Positions 11,424 to 22,448 of a stretch of DNA of 64,000 bases are shown piece after piece. Origin of the DNA: Notospermus geniculatus (Eukaryota; Nemertea; Pilidiophora; Heteronemertea; Lineidae). The position numbers were made by a program, and so were the translations under genes. The notes beneath the pieces were generated by a model. That model was not told where the DNA came from. It worked only from the letters and a program-made list of their open reading frames with translations, and made no database searches. Where the stretch lies: positions 120,886 through 184,885 of the forward strand of contig NMRB01000294.1 of the NCBI GenBank assembly GCA_002633025.1, read 5' to 3'. Each line of letters starts with the position of its first letter. Position 1 is the stretch's first letter.

Positions 11424-12776
11424 CTTGACGGACACCAGATGTCGTTTGAAACTGGTCCGTTAAATGCCCATTCAGTTTCACACATGCGTAAGTGTTCGTA
11501 TACATCCCGACAACAGTTCTGAGAAATTTCCCTCTAATGCCCATTCTGTGTAGTTTGGTGAAAAGGCATTCTCTGTTAGTCGCGTCGAACGCCTTGGAGA
11601 AATCCACAAAGCAGAGGAATGTCGATTGCTTCTGGAGCTTTCTATTGCGCAGAATCGTAGTGAGCCCATAGATATGGTCAACACAGTTCCTGTCCCGACG
11701 GAAACCGTTTTGCTCTTCAACAATAAGGTTGTGTTGTTCACAATGTTCCATGAGTCTATTGTTTAAGATAGCACTGTAGACCTTGCTTATTGTGGAATTA
11801 AGACTGATTCCCCTATACCCAAGGGGATCTTTACTGTCCTTCCCTTGTTTCAAAATCGGATAGATAATGCTGTTATTCCATAATTGCGGTATCCTCCCAC
11901 TATCGAACACCTTATTAAATAGGTGAACTAGCGTGTCAGTCATTTGCGGCGATTTCAAAATCTCATTTGGGATTTTATCCGGCCCACAGGCTTTGCCTAA
12001 TTTAAGCCTACAGATAGCTTTCACAGTTTCCATTCGTAATATTTCCGCATTCAGACTCAAATGGACATAACGCTGAACATCAGCGTTTTCCCTCCATCGA
12101 AGTTCATCCCATTCTCTCTGAATTGCTTCAAAATGATTTTGATCAGAATTGTCCACATTCATATCATTATAAAGTGTCTCATACCTGCGTTTCCATTCAG
12201 TGAGAATGTCAGTTTTATCGTGCGATATGGATCCATCTGGCATACGCACGGCTTGAATTGACTCGTGGCTTTTCTTGCCAGGACCTAAATTTCTGATCTC
12301 CCTCCAAAACGCTTTCGGATCATCAGTTCGCATTTGTTCTATCCTATTCATTTTGTCTCGATGAAAATTGCGCTCCAATTGTCTAAACGTTCTGTCAAAG
12401 TTTGCGCGGTCTATTTTAAACTGGCGCAACAGTGCCCGTCTTACTTCGCGATTTCCTTGACTCCTCAGATATTTACGTTCACTCTGTCTCTGGACTGACC
12501 ACAAGTCTTTCAATTGGGCATTCCACCATGGTTTCTTTCTCAACCTCTTGCGGCCGTTGAAATATACTTTAATGTCCTTGAATGTGAAAGTTTCGTCCAT
12601 TTCATTTCTTAGTTCTCTCACAATTTGTTCATAAGCATTATCTACCGCCGCTTGCGATGACCGGTCATTTATCAGTCTATCACACAGGTTAGCTATAGCG
12701 TGTCTGCGCCTTGGGTTCTCTAGAAAACGTAGTGGAACGCCATCAATAACATAACGACGGTCTCTTAGATAGCAGT
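11424..12776 (-). pseudogene. Non-LTR retrotransposon ORF2, reverse transcriptase half
   Basis: The frame is open on the minus strand from 12776 to 11424. It begins with the linker after the endonuclease (CYLRDRRYVIDGVPLRF), then a basic linker region. The reverse transcriptase blocks are LKLGKACGPDKIPNEIL, PILKQGKDSKDPLGYRGISL, EEQNGFRRDRNCVDHI, the motif A block CFVDFSKAFDATNR with its catalytic Asp, and SGVRQ of the next block. The YADD box and the C-terminus are missing because the sequence stops at the n at 11423. It continues the endonuclease half at 13920-14887, split by the insertion at 12779-13917. The clade is not assigned. Confidence 0.9.
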
Positions 12777-12778
12777 TA

Positions 12779-13917
12779 CAGTACAGGGCACAATTGACAT
12801 CCCTGAATTCGCGCACCCTTCGCGAGTCATTCGAGAAGGGTGCGCGAAGGTTAATCTTCCAACTGCGCGCACTGTTCGCGTGGGCTGCTAGCAGTGTTCG
12901 CGCAGTGTTCTCGTGGCCTGCGCGAATTCAGTGACTTTATCCTCGCGTACCGTGCGCGCAACCTTCGCGAAGCTTAGATCAAGTGATGTTCGCGAACATG
13001 TTAATTTCGCCGACGTTTCCCAGTACCGTTCGCGATGCCCAATTAGGGAGGAGCCGTTGACACAGTCGACAGTGTTTCACATCGTCGCGCGGAATACATG
13101 TACATGTAGCATGAGGGTAGGCCCCTAGGCGGCCTAAAGATTCTTCGATGCAGTTGCCAAGCCATTGTCGATTTTAAGGCCTAGGCTAGGGTAGGCTAGG
13201 CCTAGGCCTCCTTGTCAGGCATAGGCCTAGGCCCATGCTGTACAAGGCATCGTTACTGCATGTAACATGTGTCACTCATCACACTTATAGCAGCCTGTAT
13301 AGGCAGGGCTTGGCGTAGGCCTTGGCTTGGCCCGAACTGGGCCTACCGGCGGCACGTGGCTGGCGGCTCTAAGCTGATGGTGAGGCTACGGACATTGGCT
13401 TACCCTAATTAAATGCATCCTCAGCGTAGGCCAACAAGTGAATCCACAAATTTATAGGCCTACCGGTACGCCTCCCACCGTCATGACCGTCGTTGTTGGC
13501 CTAGGCCTCGAGGCTTGGCCAACCGGGGCCTACACCCTGATGTAGATAACCGAATGTGCCAGCCCATAACACGAGTGATGTGATATGTAGTGCATCCAAC
13601 ACAGTGCTGATGATTTGCGACGTCGTGACGCCGTGTAAACATCGTCCGCAAGGCCTTCATGACTACATAGCCTGTCGTAGGCTACACACCGTCAGCCAGA
13701 CCGTTCTTCATAACATGCGCGAAGACTGGACCTTCGCGAACACTACGCGGCCAGGCTTCGCGAAGGGTGCGCGAACGTCGGCAGTTAATGTTCGCGCACC
13801 GTTCTCGCCGAGTTCGCGAAGTCTTCGCGCACGTCGCGAGAATGGTGCGCGATAGAGCTTCGTACACTGCGCGCAGGGTGCGCGAAGCACATGGGATGTC
13901 AATTGTGCCCTGTACTG
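12779..13917. mobile_element. Non-autonomous Tc1/mariner-like element inserted at TA
   Basis: The left end begins CAGTACAGGGCACAATTGAC, and the right end is its exact inverted copy for 25 bases. After a 7-base divergence the ends pair again over TCGCGCACCCT. The element is flanked by TA on each side (12777-12778 and 13918-13919), as expected for Tc1/mariner TA duplication. Both ends are rich in the TTCGCGAA palindrome (12964, 12989, 13733, 13757, 13813) and its half-forms. The centre (13130-13550) is rich in TAGGCC words. No transposase frame is visible. Removing the element and one TA puts the two retrotransposon halves back in frame, which fixes both borders. Confidence 0.85.
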
Positions 13918-13919
13918 TA

Positions 13920-14887
13920 GATCTATTTCCCATGTCTGTTGGTATCGTGTCTCCTGTGTCAATAACACCTTCTCCGGTTCGTATAACAGTTTTTATAAAC
14001 GAGTGATCAAGTTGTCTCCGAGGCGCGCATCCAAGGGAATTTATAATGTCACTCATAAGAATCACCTCGAAACCTTCAATTCTATCGAAACAGCTACTTG
14101 GTGTCAAAATATAATCCACCACTGATCTCCCTGTTGTGGAAACGTAAGTAAAATTATCCTTTAACGGGAACCGCCCATTGATAACGCATAGATTTGTATC
14201 CTGTAGGAAGTCCAGTAAATGATCACCGAATTTGTTTGTATCTAAGTCAACTGGGCATCTATTCGGTAGTGCGCTATTGTCCGAGTCAGATTTCCTCCCG
14301 ATTCTCCCGTTAAAATCTCCACATATTAGCGTGAGTTCATCCTGCCAATGATAATAAAACTGAGTAAGTAGCGCGTCATAAAACTGCTGAGAGGAGTCCC
14401 CCCGGGAGGACCGTTCAGGCGGCAAGTATATTCCACATACTAAAAACGAGAAATCCGACAGTTTATCCGTGAATCGTAACCAAAGTATTCCTTCGAATGA
14501 CTTTTCAATAATCTGGATCAAGTATAAATCAACAACCTCAGATTTCACAAGCATCCCAACACCTCCTGAGCCCCGCCTAGCTCGAGGGTTAATAAACGTA
14601 CGATTATGGCCAAACCACTGATATCCCGGGACAGATAACACCTCGTCATTTTTTAGGTGCGTTTCACCAACAACAATTATATCGCAATCCATTTTATGAA
14701 CTATTTCGGCGCGCATTTTCCATTCATCCTCGTGGTCCGCCTCAGTCCAGCCGTTCACGTTCCATGCTCCAACTGAAATGTCGCCTCCATGAGGCCGGCT
14801 ACCTAACGGTTTTATAACGAAGCATTCAGACTTTTGGCTCAATATAACTACTTTCATTAATTCACGATGCATGTAAAGACTGTTCAA
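13920..14887 (-). pseudogene. Non-LTR retrotransposon ORF2, APE endonuclease half
   Basis: Open minus-strand frame from 14887. The endonuclease motifs appear in order: WNVNGW (Asn), VVGETHL (Glu), SGGVGMLVK, GIYLPPERS, ICGDFNGRIG (Asp/Asn), SVVDYILTP and LDHSFI (Asp-His, where the usual Ser is Leu). This is a complete apurinic-type endonuclease of normal size, about 300 residues. The frame then enters the TA-inserted element at 13919. The start at 14887 is the first Met after upstream stops. The true ORF2 start and any ORF1 are not identified. Confidence 0.9.
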
Positions 14888-14960
14888 AGTAGACTTGAGC
14901 TAGATGGGAATCTTCAGTGGCGATTGAGAATTGTGAATAAAGCGACTGCATGTAATTAAT

Positions 14961-15048
14961 CGCAGTCACCAATCCAAGCACTGACCGCGCTCAACGTTAC
15001 TTAACTTCCAGCTCGGAGGCCAACGCTCCAACCAGTAGGCCGTACAAG
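14961..15048 (-). pseudogene. 5S rRNA-like sequence (5S-derived SINE head or 5S pseudogene)
   Basis: On the minus strand the sequence runs TACGGCC, then CTCCGAGCTGGAAGTTAAG, then GGTCAGTGCTTGGATTGGTGAC. These match in order the 5S rRNA words TACGGCC, CTCGGAAGCTAAG and GGTTAGTACTTGGATGGGAGAC, with many changes. It lies just upstream of, and on the same strand as, the retrotransposon frame. A tRNA-like reading (CTACTGGTTGGAGCG) is the alternative. Confidence 0.45.
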
Positions 15049-17070
15049 AAATTCTCCATGACCGGTGGGTTTGGCAGCGCCATATAACTGGGGGTTCAAT
15101 ACACTGCAGGAGACATTAGTCAGTTCATTATTAGCCTTTTTCAATTAGAACCCAAGATGCTTTAAAAGAACAGAAGGGGATTAAATCGTGCACTGTTTGC
15201 ATTACTGGAACGCGGAAGATGGTCGTATGTTCCTCTCCAAATAGGATGACAAAACGGACGTAAATTGAATTTTTGCGACGCTATACGTTAAAGCAATTAA
15301 TTAAGGAAAATTTTATACATGCAATATAATGCAGGAAAAATTCCTTTATGGCATTATGCAGTGGAATAAGCTTTTTTCTAGAACATTCGATTATACCCAA
15401 TGAAATTATATAGAAAACAGATTTCCTTCGAAAATGCACAATACTACCTACGTTTATGTTATGCATGATGACGGTTTGTAGAAAACGAATAGAACAACTG
15501 CCGAAAACCTCGCCCGAAGCATGTTATTGGTATTATGCCACTGACGAAAGATTAAGAAGGAAAATTCCTGCAGATTTTCGTCGTAGGCTTGTTGCATCGG
15601 TTCGGCTTATCACTTTTATGCAATTGACAAGGTAAAGAATGGTATTTTTCAGCTGACGTCTGTTCCAGATCTCGATTTTTTAACATTAAAGTAAGCCCAT
15701 AGCACAAGATGCCTTAGGGCACACAACGATGTAGAACTAGAATATGTGGAAATTTATCCGCTTCAATAGATATAATCGTGATTACTCTTGCCATCGGCCT
15801 CATGCCCCTAATGTAATTGTTGTTGATGGTTCAAACCAAAAATTCAAAAGCGAGCCTTATAAATTTTTGTTCAAACGTATTGTCATAGCGCCAATGTATC
15901 ATTCCCTGGAGCGTGTTTTATTCTAAAGGCCCACACCCCAAATAAGTAGGCCTACCGTTGGTAACAATAGAGTGTTGTCGTTCCTATCATTTTATGCTCA
16001 CCTTTGCAACATGAAGGCAAAAAAGAATGCCGTGCCATAGTTGCAATGAAAACCTAACGTTAGAGGTTTTTAAGAGCTAGAGAAGTAAAAAGGTCTTAGC
16101 CCATCTTCAGAAAAAACGATAAAGAAATAAGTATCAGAGCGTTAGTTGGGTTAAACCCTTGAGAATGGTACATACATCGTGCATTCAACTGCCTTGTTCC
16201 TCTCTACAGGTGCCAAAGATGATTAAGCTCCCGTTCAGAACGGTTCTTTGGAGTCTGTGAAAAGCTTTGCCTGCCGAATGCCTGAGGACGTGTAGACTTT
16301 ATGTTTTACCATCCATGGCTTTTCAACCTTTCAAGTATAAAGCAAACAGAAATCATTTAATGCCTGAGACAAAAGACTTTATCAGATGAAGTTGCCTATT
16401 GTAACTTGTCAAACAGCTGCAAATGTCACTGATAAGACGTGCCGCATTCAGAGGATGTTAAAACGTGGAATTTTTTTATCTTCTTTGTCCATGATTCTTG
16501 ACGGTATCTACAAGGCGTACAGGTATAAATAAATATATATATATACATGTATGTAAATATACAAAACATAAGTAATATCTCGCACAACAATCACATCGAA
16601 AAACTCTATCCGCTAAAACGTGTGACATCTGCAGTGACTCAAACGCCCTTGGCAAATCAGGGAACCAACAATATATCTAAAAGATATAACCACATTTCCA
16701 AGGCAAAAAACGCCGATAAATAAACCATTCTCATTGATGCCTCCGCTGAAAAACTCTCGCAGCGGTTTGGTCGATCCTCGCGGTCTCACGGAGCACTAAT
16801 TTCTTATCAGCCGTACGGCAAATTGTCTCCTGTTCAATGATCTACTAAATGCTCCAATGAGTTACTCATTGCCGATCGATTATCTGTTGCTTGTCTGAAT
16901 TAACTGCATCCTGAATGAGTCAATACGTCACCACGTACTCAATTAGCCTGATGTCATTGATCAGTCATGAGAATTTAACCTTAAAGGGTTTCTTCTAGGA
17001 ATGTCAAGATGTCATGTGATGACGAACTTAAAGAGAGAACCTTGACAGACAAGGACGGGTAGAGGCCAAT
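15049..17070. other. Intergenic; nothing recognised
   Basis: AT-rich sequence with short frames only. A (TA)n stretch lies near 16530-16545. A CTCTCTACAG acceptor-like site at 16209 has no convincing exon behind it. Confidence 0.4.
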
Positions 17071-17232
17071 GGGAGCTGTCAGTCAGTTGGCCAATAGGTG
17101 TCACTTCGGCCCACTTCAATCCTACGGACCCATTCATGGTTGACTGAGCACCAATCGGGAGAATGTTCTTCCGTATTGGTCCGCTAGAACTTTGCTGCCA
17201 TCTTTTGGCAATAAGTGCGGCTGACTGCTCCT
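17071..17232 (+). mobile_element. MITE family 1, copy A
   Basis: The ends are GGGAGCTGTCAGTCAG and CTGACTGCTCCTA, inverted. The interior has TAGGTGTCAC..CGGCCCA, TTGGTCCGCTAGAACTTTGCTGCCATCT and GGCAATAAG. The same unit occurs at 31677-31846 (inverted) and 42412-42573. Confidence 0.8.
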
Positions 17233-18537
17233 ACTGTGATCTAACTTGGTTACAAAACTTGCTTGGTTTTTGGTACCAACACCTCGCCACCAGTGACACA
17301 AGACCTAATGCCTCTCAATATAGGATGCCCCCAATAATATCCTCACGGCTTAAGCGGCACTATTCATTGGCAATTGAATTCCAGACAGACCTGCCCCTCG
17401 ATCCGATGAACCAATACTATGATACAGACAGCCAACAGGACGGTGGAGGATTAGATTCTATCACACCTGTACCTATTTGATTACCGCTGGGATATACCGT
17501 CTCATTTTGTCCCTATATCCTGACGTACTCTTGAAACCATGGCGAGAGACAGAGACACCCAATCGGCGGAATTTCCCCCCACACAAAAGTACAAGCTGCT
17601 TTTTTTCTGTATCGATGTTGGCGGAGCTTTGGATTTTTATGCAGCCGTATGCGAAGAGGTATTAACAGATTTCTTTCACTTATCTATATAATAATGCTGG
17701 AAGTCGGCTCAATAAAGTAACACTTAGAAGCTTTCTCTTGCCCCAAAATTCGGTATGGTACATGTAATAGAGGATACCATATCCTGATGCAACAGGTGGT
17801 TTAATTTGCGAAGAGGTTGTGGTCGCAATGTTACTTTTTTAGCAGTGTTGTTCGATTGCTTTCTAAATTCTCCCTACCGCACGGCCGCTTTGGGTGCACC
17901 AATTCCAGCCGTGCTGAGCATTCCAACCTCGGCCAAACTCACTATCGCCGATTGCCACGGGTTGCTAGTTGATAAGGATTCCCTAAAACATTTCAGAAAG
18001 AATAAAGCAAAAACAATACCGGTATGTCATAATCTGTCACCTATCAAACGAACAAAAGAATCGGGAACCATCAACACCAGACATAACATCGCCGCCGAAG
18101 TGACCGAGTCACGGGTGTTTTTGACTTGACACATTTGATATGATTTCTTTTCCACCCTCCACTAATGGAATTGGAACGGTCTATTGTTACAGTTTTTTGC
18201 TCCCGCCGTCTGCTCCAGCCACTGACCAGATTCTCAACCATGCGGAATGTTGAGATCACGGTCCGAAGATGGCTTTCGTTGCCATGAATTGCCCCGATGA
18301 ACCTACTATTCATTGTAAATCCATAGCTACATGTACTACCTCGCCGACCAGGAGGCATTTTTTTCAGCACACTGATGGGGTCGGTGAGGAAGTATGAATT
18401 GGCCTGAAAGTACATTCACGGCTACCTGAAATCGAAGGCGGTCCTTTCAATGAGCCTCGGTGATATAGAATGGTCCAGTGACTTGGGCCTCTGCTGGCTG
18501 GCGGACACAATGCACTCAGGTCCCAGGTTCAAATCCC
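17233..18537. other. Intergenic; nothing recognised
   Basis: Several frames of about 100 codons (17163-17480, 17806-18129, 18071-18415) have no recognisable motif or splice context. Confidence 0.35.
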
Positions 18538-18656
18538 AGGGCCGTATTCTAGAAGCTTCCTTAAGTGTAAGGTCGACCTTAATCTTTTGTATTCTACCCT
18601 GCAAACAATAGCTAAAGGTCGACCTTACACTTAAGGAAGCTTCTAGAATACGGCCC
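18538..18656. mobile_element. Foldback MITE, 44-bp near-perfect arms
   Basis: The arm 18538-18581 starts AGGGCCGTATTCTAGAAGC and is repeated inverted at 18613-18656, leaving a loop of about 31 bases. It directly abuts the 30-bp tandem array. Confidence 0.9.
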
Positions 18657-18667
18657 TATGTGTCTGT

Positions 18668-19199
18668 GTGAGAATGTCTTCTATGACAGTGCAGCTGCTC
18701 GCGATGGCTTGCAGCTGCTCGCGATGTCTTCTATGACAGTGCAGCTGCTCGCGATGGCTTCTATGACAGTGCAGTTGCTCGCCAGTGCAGCTACTCGCGA
18801 TGGCTTCTATGATAGTGCAGCTGCTTGCAATGTCTTCTTTGACAATGCAGCTGATCGCGATGGCTTCTACGACAGTGCAGCTGCTTGCAATGTCTTCTTT
18901 GACAATGCAGCTGCTCGCAATGTCTTCTATGACAGTGCAGCTGCTCGCCAGTGCAGCTGCTCGCGATGTCTTCTATGACAGTGCAGCTGCTCGCGATGGC
19001 TTCTATGACAGTGCAGCTGCTCGCCAGTGCAGCTACTCGCGATGGCTTCTATGACAGTGCAGCTGCTTGCAATGTCTTCTTTGACAATGCAGCCTGCTCG
19101 CAATGGCTTCTATGACAGTGCAGCTGCTCGCAATGTCTTCTATGACAGTGCAGCTGCTTGCGATGGTTTTCATGACAGTGCAGCAGCTCGCGATAGCTT
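18668..19199 (+). repeat. 30-bp tandem array (CTATGACAGTGCAGCTGCTC unit)
   Basis: About 17 units of a 30-mer combine CTATGACAGTGCAGCTGCTC with CGCGATGGCT or a close variant. Truncated CCAGTGCAGCTACTC units are interspersed and suggest a higher-order repeat. Because 30 is divisible by three, several frames stay open on both strands. I regard these as by-products. Confidence 0.85.
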
Positions 19200-19262
19200 T
19201 TGCGATTAGTTGTTTCATATTGAATTTCATTACTAACATAATATGCTCATTTTCTGTTTCAG

Positions 19263-19277
19263 CGACTGATATTGATG
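19263..19277 (+). other. Possible 15-nt microexon
   Basis: A good acceptor (CATTTTCTGTTTCAG) is followed 15 bases later by a strong donor (ATG|GTAAGT). No adjoining exon was identified, so this may be chance. Confidence 0.2.
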
Positions 19278-20373
19278 GTAAGTGGCAAGCCTGACAGTGC
19301 TGGTGTATCTATCTGTGCCTATACATCCTTCTGTATTTCAGTGCTCATGCATTGTATAGACCAATGTTGTACGCAGCGTAACACAGCGCGCACTTTTGGC
19401 GTTCGTAGATCTAAATGTATGTCGTAATCTTGAAAGATTGAGAATGCTGCACAGTACATGTACTACGATTTCAATAACGACATGTACACGTGGTAGTCTC
19501 TCCCTGATTACGAACTAAGATCTGCCGAAAGTTGTTCAAACATGAGATAACGGTAACAGCCATAAGCGCTCGCCTTACTGTTCCATCCATTTGGGTACAA
19601 TGTGATAAAGAGACATGAATACTGTAAAGTCATGTTTAAGACGTAATGCTAACAGGTAACATCTTAAACGTGATGTTAGCCTGTATTCAATGATCGATTT
19701 GGTGACATGAGGATTTTGGATATTTTTTGGATATTTTTACAAATATTTTTCCCGATTATTTTCCTGGCTGGACTGAAGGAATGTTTTTTTTCTATGAATA
19801 TGAAAAAACTCTGCGTGAAAGCAGTCAATTTCATATTTCGTATCTCGATGATATTTCGATGCTTCACCTTGTTAGATTCATTATGCTAGACCCTTGCTTC
19901 TTGGTAACGTATTAAATAAAGCTGTCTGTGGTCGTGAACGTGAACAAATACATATATACATTGTACAGCTTCACAGTACAGTCACAGAACTAAAACTGAA
20001 CATACATTTCGTCTTAGCTCAATTAAAAATTTCTTCTTTTTTAGAGTATACACACAAGCAACAATTCCTGCCCTCTTGGGTGGTCATATTTCTTTACAAT
20101 TTACATCAAATCGTCACACATTTCAGTATTTTCACCAACAGTACCGCGCGATTTTAACATTTTAATCACACCGCGCGAAAATGCGCAGTATCTAACTATC
20201 TTCTTTTCAGTAGGCTAAACAAAGACCAAGTGTTCACCAATCCCAAGATTTCACATTATCTTTTTTTACCCAACAGGATAACGGACACACCCGCACCATC
20301 AATGGGCATGCTCGGAGCATCTCAAAGACACCCACTTTCTCTTTCTGCGCTGCACACACATAAAATACCTGTT
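19278..20373. other. Intergenic; nothing recognised
   Basis: AT-rich, with overlapping short frames near 19676-19915 on both strands and no recognisable product. Confidence 0.4.
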
Positions 20374-20526
20374 AAGGCCTGAACCCACTGTCGCGTTTTG
20401 CCGCCGCGGTTTCATCACTGCCCGACAAATCCTTTGTTATTTTCTCGGTCCGCTGCCTTTTAACAAAGCATTTTCTGCCGGTGCGTTTCCCCGCTGCGTG
20501 AAAACGCGTCAGTGGGTTCGGGCCTT
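20374..20526. mobile_element. Foldback MITE (AAGGCCTGAACCCACTG ends)
   Basis: The left end AAGGCCTGAACCCACTG.CGCGTTTT pairs with the right end GAAAACGCG.CAGTGGGTTCGGGCCTT. A shorter inverted pair, CAAGCAGTGATG/CATCACTGCTTG, follows at about 20545-20677. Confidence 0.75.
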
Positions 20527-20894
20527 TATAGTTGTAATTCTCACAAGCAGTGATGGTCGGTCCGCTTAAGGGTTTGAGGCGTCAAAAAGCGGTTTCTATA
20601 CAAACGTCCCATCATTTTCTCTGGCAACTCGATACACAATGCTCTGGCTTCAGCGTGAAATGATCATCACTGCTTGTTGAAGAAGCTCCACAAGTCGCCA
20701 TTGTCTGCTGATTTTCTGCGCGGAATATTACGATAGCACGCGGCGTTTTCAGGTTTACTAATGACATTTTTCTGCACATGCGCTACTGGCGATTGTGTGA
20801 TGTTTTTTTATGCTGCATTCCCATTGGCTAACTGAAAGAAATTTGGTGCACTCGTACAACTTGCTAATGCAACTTATGACTTCGGGACACGGAG

Positions 20895-20900
20895 TATAAA
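20895..20900 (+). promoter_or_regulatory. TATA-like box
   Basis: TATAAA in GGAGTATAAAACTTATACTCACAG. The open frame downstream at 20957 is not recognised, so this is only a weak promoter candidate. Confidence 0.15.
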
Positions 20901-21172
20901 ACTTATACTCACAGTCGGTTTTAGATCACTTTAGACTGCAATTCATTTCCGTTCTGGTGCCACGAGTTTTAATCGTAAAAGAGGGAGATAAAAGAGCCTT
21001 AGGCCTTTGTCGTTATAATACGACCCACGTCCGAACAAGCAATATGTCGGTCGACTTCAGCATTGCAGCAAAAAAAACACGAACGCGAACGCAGCAAAAG
21101 CATTCCTTCCAAGCCGCGAGGCTAACGAAGCTTTTTCTGCAGTCGCGTTCGAGTTTTCATCATGAAATAATC

Positions 21173-22448
21173 GAGTTTTCGCAAAGCCCCCGAAATGCCA
21201 ACGCGTACGTTTATCCTTTTTGTTCGGCACTCTCTTCATGGCATCGAACAATGGGATTGGCGGTCACGTCGAAGTTTTCGGGGACTTTGTGAAAAACTCC
21301 CGAAACGCCAAAGCGAACGCCAAACCCATTGTTCGGTGCCACGAAGAGAGCACCGAACAAAAGAATAGAAGTTCGCGTTGGCGTTTCGGGGGCTTTGCAA
21401 AAACTCTATACTCTCTATTGTTCCTTCTACGCCGCAGAAGCGTTTTCCGCATTCGGATCAGAGTTCGCGTTACGCACTAAGACCTGGGGCCCGACCTGTT
21501 TTCTCAACGAAATTTTTCTTCAAAGCATATCGTTCTACAAACACAGCAAACTCGGCACATTCTTTACACAACACAGAAAATACAACTGATTCTGTGCCCA
21601 TTCAATATCGTTTATTGCATTTCTTAGCAAAATCAGACATAACTCCATCAATGAACATCAAGCAACCGACTGTAAACTCATTTTTCTCGATGTATTTAGT
21701 GTCTCGTGAAAGTTTTCGTGACGGAATGTGAAGTGTTCGTCAAGTCATAGTAGAAGAGATTTGTATCCATTTGTGGAGAGTTTTCGCAAAGCCCCCGAAA
21801 CGCCAGCGCGGATGTCTATCCTTTTGTTCGGTGCTCTCTTCGTGGCATCGAACAATGTAGTCCGGCCGCCAAGGGCCGAAAATGCGATTTCTTGAATAAC
21901 AGGTAGATTTTTGCAGTTTTGACATCTTTGCAACATGCCGATTCGATTTCCGCCGGGTGCCACTCTGGCACCCTTGAGCATTTTTCAGAAATCGCGTTTC
22001 CATGGCAACCGCCAGAGAAAAACGGCATTTTTGAAATAACTCTGCTAAATTGTGCTGGATAATGCTATTTGCTTAGTTCAAAAGTGGAAATCCATTGATT
22101 GATACCTGGACTACATAAATGGTATATAGGTCACCAGGTCAGAGGTCAAGGTCATTGAGAAAGGTCAAGGTCAAAGCAAAATTCGACACTTTTTACCCCT
22201 TTTTTGCCCTAGGCACAGGATTTCCAACCACTCTCTCCACCCAACCGCATGAAATAACATACATATTTTTACGGGAGTGGCGTTCGCGTTGGCGTTTCGG
22301 GGGCTTTGCGAAAACATTAGAGTGTTTTCGCAAAGCCCCCAAAACGCTGACGGGAACGTCCTTCCTATTGTTCGCTGTTCTGTTCTCAGCATCGAACAAT
22401 GGGATTAGCGTTCGCGTTTGCGTTTCGGGGGCTTCGCGAAAACTCGCT
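21173..22448. repeat. Cluster of five inverted-repeat elements (TTTTCGCAAAGCCCCCGAAA ends)
   Basis: Units at 21173-21298, 21285-21406, 21778-21858 (right end lost), 22275-22315 (half) and 22318-22445 share TTTTCGCAAAGCCCCCGAAA at one end and its complement at the other. The centre contains TTGTTCGGTGC..CTTCGTGGCATCGAACAATG. The first two units overlap by sharing one arm. The spacers are non-coding. An AGGTCA-rich patch lies at 22136-22173. Confidence 0.8.

Noticed and set aside
18658-19209. Several repetitive frames of about 60-106 codons
   Set aside because: By-products of the 30-bp tandem array, open in several frames and on both strands.
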